This document shows positions 12,257 through 24,200 of a stretch of DNA of 64,000 nucleotides, in pieces. Below the pieces are notes generated by a model that worked only from the letters and a program-made list of their open reading frames with translations, had not been told where the DNA came from and ran no database searches. A program made the translations under genes and the position numbers. Position 1 is the stretch's first letter. Each line of letters opens with the position of its first letter. Origin of the DNA: Plotosus lineatus (Eukaryota > Chordata > Actinopteri > Siluriformes > Plotosidae); the NCBI GenBank assembly GCA_024760905.1, contig CM045733.1, forward strand, positions 41,155,001-41,219,000, given 5' to 3'.

Positions 12257-15200
12257 CGAGAGAGAGGATTTTCTGAGTAGATCCTTCCGTAGGAGAGTGC
12301 TCAATACTTTTTGGTAGAGCAAATAACAAAAATAAAAGGACAGGACAAAGACTTTCTATTGAAACTCCATTTATCACTACAGATCTGTTTCGAGGGGTGG
12401 TGAAACCATCCTCTCTCTTCAGGTGATTATAGAAGAAATATGTCTGTCTTCCTTTCGGCTTTTTCCCTTTTACTCGGGAGTCGCCACAGCGAACCATTTG
12501 ATTCGCATGTTTGATTTGGCAGAGGTTTTTATGTCGGAAGCCCTTCCTGTCACAACCCTTTTAGCAAGGGACAGAAACACGCTGACGACTTTACAGCCTA
12601 CTCTTTACGAAAGTCAGCAATAGTTCTTTTACATGCCTCTCACCATAGACAGTGAGAGACATGGCCTGCCTTTGTTAACCCAGTTAGCTGCACTGGGGGG
12701 GACAGTGACAACCTTGTGGAGAGTGGGACTCGAACCCCCAACCTTTGGATCAGCGATCCAGCGCCCTATACCACTAGACCACCACTGCCCCTGACTATAG
12801 AAGAAATTATATATATATATATATATAAAAACACACACATACACACACACACACGTAAATCTCTTTTCTTGAACGCTTTAGACAATGGACAAATCGGTAT
12901 TCGACCAAAAAATTCAAAAAAATTTTGTCCCAGAAGTTGAACCAAATTCGGAAGTCGAACGCAAAACAAGCATGAGAAAAGTTGAGAAAAAAACAAGGCT
13001 GAGATCGAGAGGTAAGGCACGCTTTCCGGAAGTCGTTGACCTGTATTGCTCTGATAAAGCTAAAGCTAGCAGAGCTGTGAACACCTTTAACGATGAGGTT
13101 ATGAGCCACTTCCGTAAGGTTTTGAAAAGAAGGCAGAAACAAGCCACGTTAGAAATGTTCTTCAAGAAAAAAAAGGAACATCCTGAAGAAGAGTCATCCA
13201 TGCTAAAGAGAGTAGCAAGAGAAAAAAAACACCTTTGACTGATTCACCAGAAGCTGATATGGAAGGGGATTCCCTTTCCAAGCAGTAACATTCATCCGCC
13301 TCCTCTCTCCCTCATTTACATATGCCAACTGCTCACCACCAGAAAGGTAACAATTCTTATCTTTATTTGTTCTTATGCTTTAACTGTACTGTGGTTTTTA
13401 TTTTAGTGTAATGTATTCAATAAATTTTCACTTAATTTGCTGACCTATGGTACGAGTTATGAATGCAGCCGTGAGGGAAGGGCACAAGCCAGTGTCTCTC
13501 CCTCACGCCGGTCCCAAGCCCGGATAAATGCAGAGGGTTGCGTCAGGAAGGGCATCCGGCGTAAAACAAATGGCAAATAAAACATGCGAGTCATATCAAG
13601 AAAATTCATACCGGATCGGTCGAGGCCCGGGTTAACAACAACCGCCATCAGTGCTGTTAACCAACAGGGTGCTGGTGGAAATTGGACTACTGTTGGTCGA
13701 AGACGTCGAAGAAGGAGAGGCGGGAGGTGTGTCCATAGGCAGAGAGAGAAGAGGAAAGGCAGGAGTCTAGGACTAAAAGTAGGGACTTTGAATGTTGGAA
13801 CTATGACAGGAAAAGGTAGAGAGCTGGCTGACATGATGCAGAGAAGGAATGTGGACGGTGGAAAGGTAGCAAAGCTAAAAGCTTAGGAGCAGGGTTTAAG
13901 CTATTTTATCATGGTGTGGATGGGAAGAGAAATGGAGTAGGAGTCATCTTGAAGGAGGGGTTTGTCAGGAATGTTCTAAAAGTGAAAAGAGTGTCAGACA
14001 GAATGATGAGTCTCAAGTTAGAAATTGAAGACATGATGTTCAATGTTGTTAGTGCTTATGCCCCACAGGCAGGATGTGAGCAAGAAGAGAAGGAGAGATT
14101 CTGGAGTGAGTTAGATGAAGTGATGCAGAATACCCCCAAAGATGAAAGAGTATGCATTGGGGCAGACTTCAATGGACATGTTGGTGCAGGTTTTGCAAAA
14201 AGGATGGAAATGGCTGTGGTGAATACTTTCTTCCAGAAGAGACGGGAGCATAGAGTGACTTATAAAAGCAGAGGTAGGAGCACACAGGTAGACTACATCT
14301 TGTGCAGGCGATGTAATTTGAAGGAAGTCAGTGACTGCAAAGTAGTAGTGGGTGAGAGTGTTGCCAAACAGCATAGGATGGTGGTGTGCAGGATGACGCT
14401 GATGGAGAGGAAGGTGAAGAAGGCAAAGGCAGAGCAGAAGACAAAGTGGTGGAAGCTGAAAAAGGAGTGTTGTGTTGTCTTCAAGGAGGAGTTGAAAATG
14501 GCTTTGGGTGGTCAGGAAGTGCTTCCAGATGACTGGACAACTACAGCCAATGTGATCAGGGAGACAGGTCGGAGAATACTTGGTGTGTCATCTGGAAGGA
14601 GAGGAGATAAGGAGACTTGGTGGTGGAATGAGGAAGTGAAGGAGTGTATACAAAAGAAGAGGTTAGCTAAGAAGTGGGACATAGAGAGGACCGAAGAGAG
14701 TAAACAGGAGTACAGGGAGACACAGCGTAAGGCGAAGGTAGCGGTGTCAAAGGCCAAACAGAGGGCGTATGATGACTTGTATGATAGGTTGGAAAGTAAA
14801 GAGGGAGAAAATGATTTATATAGGTTAGCACAGCAGAGAAATAGAGATGGGAAGGACGTGCAGCAAGTTAGAGTGATTAAGGACAGAGAGGGAAATGTAT
14901 TGACTGATGACAGAAGTGTGCTGGGAAGATGGAAAGAGTACTTTGAAGAGCTGATGAATGAGGAAAATGAGAGAGAGAAAAAAGAGTAGAAGAGGTGACT
15001 GTTGAGGACCAGGAAGTAGCAAAGATTAGTAAGGGTGAAGTGAGGAGGGCATTGAAGAGGATGAAGAATGGAAAGGCAGTTGGCCCTGATGACATACCGG
15101 TGGAGGTATGGAAGTGTCTAGGAGAGGAAGCAGTAGATTTCCTGACAAGAACATTCAACAAGGTCTTAGAGAGTGAGAGGATGCCCGAGGAATGGAGGAG

Positions 15201-18200
15201 ACGTGTGCTGGTGCCCATTTTTAAGAACAAGGGAGACGTGCAGAGCTGTGGCAACTACAGAGGGATAAAGTTGATGAGCCATATGATGAAGTTATGGGAA
15301 AGAATAGTGGAAGCAAGACTAAGGGCAGAGGTCAGCATTTATGAACAACAGTTTGGTTTCATGCCAAAAAAGAGCACCACAGATGCAGTGTTTGCCTTGA
15401 GGATGTTAATGGAGAAGTACAGAGAACGTCAGAGGGAGCTGCATTGTGCCTTTGTGGATCTGGAGAAAGCATATGACAGGGTGCCGAGAGAAGAACTGTG
15501 GTATTGCATGAGGAAGTCTGGAGTGGCAGAGAAGTATGTCAGAGTGGTGCAGGACATGTATGAGAGATGTAAGACAGTGGTGAGGTGTGCTGTCGGTGTG
15601 ACAGAAGAGTTCAAGGTGGAGGTGGGTCTGCATCAAGGGTCAGCCCTGAGCCCCTTCTTGTTTGCTATGGTGATGGACAGGCTGACAGACGAGGTGAGAC
15701 AAGAATCTTCATGGACTATGATGTTTGCATATGACATTGTGACCTGCAGTGAGAGCAGAGAACAAGTGCAGGAAAATCGAGAGAGGTGGAGGTATGCCCT
15801 GGAAAAGAGGGGAATGAAGGTTAGCCACAGGAAGACAGAATACATGTGTTTGAATGCCAAGGACCCAACAGGAACGGTGAGGTTACAAGGAGCAGAGATA
15901 AGGAAGGTAGAGGATTTTAAGTACTTAGGCTCAACAATCCAGAGCAATGGAGAGTGTGGAAAAGAGGTGAATAAGCGTGTGCAGGCTGGTTGGAATGGTT
16001 GGAGAAAAGTATCCGGTGTGATGTGTGATTGGAAGGTATCGGCAAAAATGAAAGGAAAAGTGTACAAGACGGTGTTGAGGCCAGCGATGTTGTATGGTTT
16101 AGAAACAGTGGCCCTGGGGAAAGACAGGAGGCAGAGCTGGAGGTAGCAGAGATGAAAATGTTGAGGTTCTCTTTGGGAGTAACGAGGATGGATAGGATCA
16201 GGAATGAGCACATCAGAGGGACAGCACATGTAAGACGTTTTGGAGACAAAGTCAGAGAGGCTAGATTGAGATGGTTTGGACATGTACGGAGGAGGGATAG
16301 TGAGTATATTGGTAGTAGGATGTTGAGGTTGGAACTATCAGGCAGAAGGCCTAGAGGACGACCAAAGAGACGATTCATGGATGTGGTGAAGGAGGACATG
16401 AAGGCAGTTGGTGTAAGAGAAAAAGATGCAGAGGATAGGGTGAGATGGAGGCAGACGATTCGCTGTGGCGACCCCTGAAGGGAAAAGCCGAAAGGACAAA
16501 AAGATGATGGTACGAGTATTGTACAGTAAACTTCTGTTGAAAAGATGACGGAATGGATTAAAACAATTTCATTATTTATAATGGAAAAATAGGTTCAAAG
16601 TTCAAGGGGGGGGGGGGGGGGATCGCTATTTGAACAGCCTTCTGGAACAATTTGTGGTCGTAAACCGAGGTTTGCTTGTACGTATAAATCAACAAATTAA
16701 CCACTCCCCCATTACAGCTGTTTCTAAATCTGTACTGACCTTGTTGAAGAGCTTGATGGGGTCATAACCAGTAGAGCAAGCCCAGTCTTTGGTAGAGACT
16801 CGTTTAATATCCCCATCTTGATCAGAAGCTTGAGCTCGTGCTGCTGTTTCTTCAGGATTCCCTAAAGATATACCAAAACACACACACAAAATTAGTTAAT
16901 CAGCCACAGATCCACATCAAACAGTTTATCCAATCCTGCTACTAATCCATTTCTGTATCACAAAATCGAGAATGATATTTCATGTGGTGAAATGGCAGTT
17001 ACACTTACATGCAACCTCAGGATCGGCAGTGTCAGGGGACACTTCTTGATCTGCATCCTCCTCTCCAAACAGCTGACTGATAAAACATCAGCACCACAAA
17101 TCATCACAAACTGCCATCAAAACTACAGTGTTACATTTATCCATGGGTGTTAGCAGGCAGAAATCATTTTGACTGAAAAAAAAAAAAATAATTACTGACG
17201 CCGGAGGCTGAGGCTGTGAAGCAGCCGAGCGAGCAGGCAACACTGGCAAGGCGTGTAGCAGTGCCTTGGGCTTATCGCAATTTTTTTTTTGAAAATGTAG
17301 TGCTTTCTGAGCCCATTTTACAAGGTTATAAATGAAAAAAGTGAGTATTCAAGAAGTATTCAACACATGTATGGTCAATATGTACAATATGTATGTATTT
17401 AAATGGTTTGAGAACAACTTTGAATTCCTATACAGGTAGTGTACCACAATAGGTAAAATAGTCAGCTATTTTTCTATGCCATGGACTACATGGTGGTAAT
17501 ACTGAATCAACTTTTTCATTACTGTTTGCATACATGTACAGTAGGGCCCTGTCTCTCACCATGGTTCGGTTCCCGCCATTCCCGCAGATCAAGAAAATCC
17601 GCAAGTTATTGATGTGGTTTTAAAACCCCATGTATGATATTACGTGCGTTAAAATATGCTTCTTAAAACACATTCTATAGACAGTCTTACTCATTAATAC
17701 AGTAATAATGTAGGAAAATGTAGTAATGATTAAGTCAAAATTTTAATTTTGCACTGTGATATTTATTAATGAATAAAGCACTTAGGTTCCTTACCAGAAG
17801 CAAGACAAGATGCAGGGTGCTTGAGTGGCATCATAGGGCTTAAATAATCATTAAAAACACACTAAAATTTACTTCATAATTCAAGCAATCAGATAACTTG
17901 TGTGCGAAGGAGGGAAAAAAAAAAAGAGGTGTACACATCTACAACCAATCAGCAGGAGGGAGAAACAAAAGCTCTCAGCCATTAGCTAAATTTGAATCAT
18001 ATGCCAGTTACTTCCAGGTTTGTCGCCAATCCGCAAGTATGCGGGGCATGAGCGCTGAACCGCGAATGCTCAAGGGCGTACTGTACATTCAAATATTAAT
18101 GCATTTGAAATATTCTTAGAACACTATTTTCAAGACTGTTCATTACTGTTTTCACTAGTTTATCAAATGTTGCAAACGCATCATTGTATAACTGTCCAGC

Positions 18201-21200
18201 CATGCCAAATAGCCATTCATATTTTTGCAGCAGATATATATTCTATTGCTACATCACAAGGAGCATCTAACGTTAAAGATACCCATTTTCGTAAAATAAA
18301 TAAATGTACTAACCAGGCAGTTTGTGTCAGTGCTTGCTGGTGGACGGCATTTTGGTGTGTTTGATCATTGTTTGCGTGCTTTAGTAGCACCTTCTGTCCG
18401 TTCTGTCCGTATCTAATATCTTGCTGACACAATAAACAAAATGCAACTCCTGGCTTGTCTGCTAATTTTCGACACCATGTGCTGACAAGGCTTTCCAAAT
18501 TTGTCGATTTCCTTCAACCAGTCATCTCACCAAAGATTTTTTATCCACTGTCTAGTCTCTTAATATCTGCTTTAGCTGCACCGACTTCCAGGAAATTTGG
18601 CATTATACTTGTGTACATTATACACAGGGCACTGGTGGTAAAAGGTGCTAGATCCCAAGGTTGGGGGTTCGAGTCCCACTCTCCACAAGGTTGTCACTGC
18701 CCCCACCCCCCACCCCCAGTGCAGCTAACTGGGATATCAAAGGCCAGCCACGTCTCTCACTGTCTATGGTGAAAGACATGTAAAAGAACCATTGGTGACG
18801 TTCCACAAGAGTAGGCTACATAGCCGTTAGCGTGTTTCTGCCCATTGCTAAGGGTTGTATCAGGAAGGGCATCCAACGTAAAAACCTATGCTAAATCAAA
18901 CATGTGCTGATTCACTGTAGTGACCCCTCAGAAAAATGGAACAGCCAAAAGGAAAAAGAAGACGACAACGATTTGCCAGACTTCAATCGTTTTTTTTTTT
19001 TTTTTACCTTTTGGAATGCAAGCATGCATGAATATTGATAGTGACCAAGATATAGTTTGGCAAGGTTTGGATTTCTAAGACAGTGCAACAACACACGAAC
19101 ACGCCCAAGACTGAACTGCGGCAAGCTAATCATGACAAATTGTTACGGAAAGCTTCCAATGCCCATCTAGAAAAAAAGAGTTTATATAACTGCAAGTACT
19201 TTGATGTTTATAGATATAAAAAAAAAAAAAATACTGGCATTTTTATTTTTGACAGAAATCCATATTTCCGTCCAGGCACTAACACCCATGCATTTAAACC
19301 CCATTTTAATACGATGTTTACAAATTGTCCAATTAAAATAACACAAACAATTCAGATTTGAAGAATTTTGGACATCCCCTCCATGATCCCAGAGATAATC
19401 ACAAAAATTTAACGGGTTCTTTCCAGCCCTAGGCCACCCCAACCCTGTACCAAGTTTCATAAAAATCATATAAACAGTTTTTTCATAATCCTGTTAATAG
19501 TAAAAGGTCCTTTCATAAATCATCATTATCATCTTCTGATTAATCCAGGGTTTAGTCACGAGGTCCACTTTCATAAATGCTGGTTAAAAAACCTTTAATA
19601 AAATTTCAAGGTCTTGCCACTACCATATCCCAACCCCTCACCAAGTTTGGTGAAAATCAGTTCAATGCATTGGAGTAATCCTGCTAATGGGGGTGGTCAA
19701 ACAAATAGGCAAAAAAAACACCACACACAGATTCTGGTGAATGCATAACCGGCCCGGCAGTGGCAGAGTTGATAATTTTATACCAAGCACTTTGATTGTT
19801 TCTTTAGTACAATGGTGATCATTTCAAATTGATACCCAAACTGTGATATTTGGGGGTCATCCAAACACAAACGTGACCCACTGCAACATAATACAGATTA
19901 AGGGTCTTCTGGTGGCGCCATGTGGGAGTAGACAACCTGAAATCCTGGTTCGTATGTACACCGGATAAAACGGCCTCCTTTCAGTAATACTATGAAAATA
20001 AAATGAAACAAACTCAGGGTTACATAATAAATGAAGATATCAAAAATGATGGAAAAGAAAGCAAGACTTAAGAAATATAATATGAATATATGAACGCCGC
20101 ACACAGTGACAGGAGCCATGCTGGAGAAAAGGTTGGGTTGCGAGGAGCAGGACTCTCTGATATTGATGGAGTTATGCAAGTTAAGACAAGATGGAAGCAG
20201 CAGACGGAAGCAGTAAACAACAATAAGAAGGCCCTGTTAAGACTATAAATGAATCTGAAGGAGCTTGTGGAAAGAACAACCTCACTAGAGCAACGTACAG
20301 TAAATACAGAAGAAAGGTTGGAAAAGAAGGAATGCACAGCAGCACGGCTGGAAAGACTGGTGATCTTTCTCCTGCACCAAGAGGCAACGCTAGCCACAAA
20401 ATATGATGATTTAGAATCAAGTACGAGATGGAACAACAGACATGGTATCCTGGAGGGCTCTGAGAAAAATCATATCACCGGATTTGTGAAAACCTTTATC
20501 CATTCATCATTACAAATCCCGCTGTGGAATTTGCTTCAAAAGATCGCTGATTCCCAAACCAGAAGAACACGGCCCCCACTTGCAAACCATCATTGTCCGC
20601 TTCATGGACCACCAGATGAAAGATCGCGTTATACAAAAAGCAAGGAAACAAAAGATAACATGAAGGACAGACCATCTACTTCAATCGAGATTATCTGAAA
20701 TACAGAAAAAAATGAAACAAGTGAAGGACGTAATGAAACCATTTAAGGATAAAACCGTAAAGGCACAATCTCCATACCCTGCACAGCTGAAGGTGTTCCT
20801 GGAAACATTAACGAAGACATTTACTACACTGATCGATGCTGCACCTATGTTGAGGGCCATGGGAATTAATGCGGGAGATGGAGAGTGGGAAAAACTACAG
20901 AGAGGATGCAAGGCAGTTGGGCCACTCTGACAGGACAGAAAGGGAAAAGGAGACAGCCCTAAAAGCAATCATTGAGTGACATCTGATAGAGGGCTTTCAA
21001 AGAGCCCAAAGAGGGCTTTCATCTCAGGGGATAGAGAGGAGCAGAAGGTGGTCCAGCGTGAGCTCCAGTGGAGGATCAGGAAGGCAAAGAAGGACTATGG
21101 GAAGAAGCTGGAGGAGAAGCTGGCTCAGAACAACGTGCGGGACGTCTGGAGAGGACTAAAAACCATGTCTGGATTTGGGCAGGGTGTCAGAGGGACAGCT

Positions 21201-24200
21201 GATGGTGACCAGCGCTGGGCGGATGAACTAAACTGTTACTTCAACAGGTTTGATTCTCCCCCCTCCCCCTCTGCCCCCTCCCGTTCCCCCTCTCTTCACA
21301 CGTCTCTAGACCAGCAGACACCTCCCCCTCCCCAGGCCAACTTCACTTGACTGCTACAGCCCGACAGACACATCCCCTCCCTCTGCAGCCCCCCCAGCCC
21401 CCTCCCTCACAGCAGACCAGGTGAGGAGACAGCTGAGGCGACTAAATCAGAGGAAATCTGAAGGACCAGATGGCATCAGCCCCAGGCTGCTGAGGACCTG
21501 CGCAGACCAGCTCTGTGAGGTACTATGCTACCTGTACAACCTGAACCTCAGCCTGGAGAAGGTTCCCGTCCTGTGGAAGACCTCCTGTGTGGTTCCGGTT
21601 CCCAAAACAGCACAAGCGAAGGAACCGGCCCACTACAGACCTGTTGCCCTGACCTCCCACCTTATGAAGACCATGGAAAGGCTCCTCCTCATACACCTCC
21701 GCTCTATGGTGAGCCCCACCCTAGATCCGCTGCAGTTTGCCTACAGGCCCAACATCGGAGTAGAAGACGCCGTCAACTACCTTCTGCAGCGGGCACTCAC
21801 CCACCTGGAGATCGCTGGCAGCGCTGTGAGGGTCATGTTCTTTGACTTCTCCAGCACCTTCAACACCATCAGGCCAGCGCTTCTGCGGGGAAAGCTGGAG
21901 GACGTGGGAATGGACGGGCATCTTGCTGCCTGGATCACTGACTACCTTACTAACCGTCCACAGTACGTGCGGCTACGCGGCTGTAAGTCAAAGGTGGCAG
22001 TCTGCAGCACGGGGGCACCGCAGGGCACCGTCCTCTCACCCTTCCTTTTCAGCATTTATACCTCGGACTTTAGCTATAGCAAAGACAGCTGCCACCTCCA
22101 GAAGTTTTCGGACGACTCCGCCATCGTGGGCCGTGTGTCAGAGGGGAACGAGCTGGAGTACTGGTCGGTCATCGTTGACTTCGTGGACTGGTGTGAGCGC
22201 AACCACTTGTGCTTGAACATTAGGAAGACGAAGGAGATGGTGGTCGACTTCAGAAGAGGCACACTAACACACACACACACACACACAATCACTAGTGAAC
22301 GTCCAGGGACAGGACATTGAGATAGTGAACAGTTTCAAGTACCTGGGCGTTCACCTTAACAATAAACTGGACTGGTCCCACAACACCAACGCCCTGTACA
22401 AGAAGGGCCAGAGTCGCCTCCACCTTCTGAGGAGACTCAAGTCCTTCGGAGTATGCAGACCTCTGCTCAGGACATTTTATGACTCTGTGGTAGCCTCTGC
22501 AATCCTCTACGCTGCCATCTGCTGGGCCCCGGGCAGCACAGAGCGGGACAGAAAAAGACTGAACAAGCTGGTCAGGAGGGCCAGCTCTGTCCTCGGCTGC
22601 CCACTGGACTCTGTGGAGGAGGTGAGTGAGAGGAGGATGGTAGCAAAGCTCACATCCATCATGAACAACAGCTCTCACCCACTGCACCAGACTGTAGAGG
22701 AGCTGAGTAGCTCCTTCAGTGGACGACTGAGACATCCTCAGTGCAGGAAGGAGCGCTACCGCAGGTCGTTCATTCCCACCGCTGTCAGACTGTACAACGC
22801 CACTTTGTAACTGTCTGTGAAAATACCGGTTATGTGCAATAAAAACCCCGTGCACTTTAATCAACCACATCTACCCCACTGACTGTGAACATCAACCCAT
22901 CTACTCTGCACTCAGATACATTACACTTTAATATAGGCCAGTCTATAAAGTCGTTCCCTTCTTTTCTTTTATTGTTTATTAATTTATACTATTTATGTAT
23001 CTATTTATTTATTTACTTATAATATATATGTATGTGTGTATGTTTGTATATGTATCTATTTTTGCACCCCCTACTGATGGTACCTCAAGAGCCTGTAACA
23101 GTGAATTTCTCCATTGTGAGATTAATAAAGCTGTATCTTATCTTATCTTATCTTATGGGTAAGGGACAGAATTTGCCTAGATTTAATAAATAAATTAAGG
23201 GACATTCCAGCAACATGCATGTGTGCGTGTTTGACATGCATGTTTGGATTATCTAAGTATTTGATTAATAGAGTGCCTAGAGTATAAATGGAGCAAGTTA
23301 TAGGATTTATAATACTTTGCTGATTAATGTCAATATTGGTTAAATGGGTGACATTAGAGGGCAGGTTAAGAAAGTAGCAGCTTTATTACAGTATAGAAGT
23401 ATAGAAAAAAAAGGGGCAGTGGTGGTCTAGTGGGATAGGGCACTGGATCTCTGATCCAAAGGTTGGGGGTTCGAGTCCCACTCTCCACAAGGTTGTCACT
23501 GTCCAGTGCGGCTAACTGGGTTATCAAAGGCGGGCCATGTCTCTCACTGTCTGGTGAGAGGCATGTAAAAGAACCATTGCTGACTTTCGTAAAGAGTAAG
23601 CTGCAAAGTCGTCAGCGTGTTTCTGTCCCTTGCTAAAAAGGGTTGTGACAGGAAGGGCATCCGACGTAAAAACCTCTGCCAAATCAAAACGTGCGAATCA
23701 GATGATTTGCTGTGGCGACTCCCGAGTAAAAGGGAAAAAGCCGAAAGGAACAGACAGAAGTATAGAAAAAATATTCACACACCCCAATGCCCCACGAGCG
23801 ACTATAAATAGTATTATTTGTCTATAAAATTGTTATTATTAGACCTCTGCATAACACTGTATCTTTATGAACATTAAAAACAAAAAAGAAAAATATATAG
23901 TTCAGCTAACAAGAAAGAAAAACTATACCAACATTGTTTTTTAATCTGTAACAGAAAAGATTTAAAGTGCACCAATGTGCCTGAAATAAAAAAAAATACA
24001 TTCTTATTTAAACTCCTTCAACTTACTTATGTCTTAATATCTCCGTCTCTCTCTCTCCACCTTTCCCTTCATTCCTGTTATAAATGTTTCCCTGTTGTTT
24101 CTTGAGGGGTTGTTTACTGCACTTCATATCGTTTGCTCGTGCGAAAAACCACTACACCATAGCCCGACAATGAGAGCATCACTGCCAACTACTGGAGTGG

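Larger units (their letters stand above)
13458..16506 (+). mobile_element. RTE-type LINE, near full length, dead
   Basis: An exact 11-base target duplication ATGGTACGAGT lies at 13447-13457 and 16507-16517. The 3049-base element has a short leader, an apurinic-type endonuclease, a reverse transcriptase and a C-terminal region, ending GCCGAAAGGACAAAAAGATG. It resembles the teleost RTE/BovB-like group often annotated as craniofacial development protein 2-like. Antisense to uba2. Several frame breaks show that it cannot move. Confidence 0.92.
12862..16678 (+). mobile_element. Tigger/pogo-type element, split by an RTE LINE
   Basis: Left part 12862-13457 and right part 16507-16678 align with 6009-7740: both have the [15 protein letters not shown] tail, AATAAATTTTCACTTAATTTG-type sequence (two runs), and ACTTCTGTTgAAAAGAtGACGGAA-like sequence near the right end. 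The LINE 13458-16506 sits between them. The left terminus is blurred by CA/TA repeats. Confidence 0.75.

Noticed and set aside
12710..12790. tRNA-like sequences with A and B boxes (also at 18627, 23411, 43164, 58445 and others)
   Set aside because: Each continues into the SINE body and tail, and the cloverleaf is not complete; they are SINE heads, not tRNA genes.
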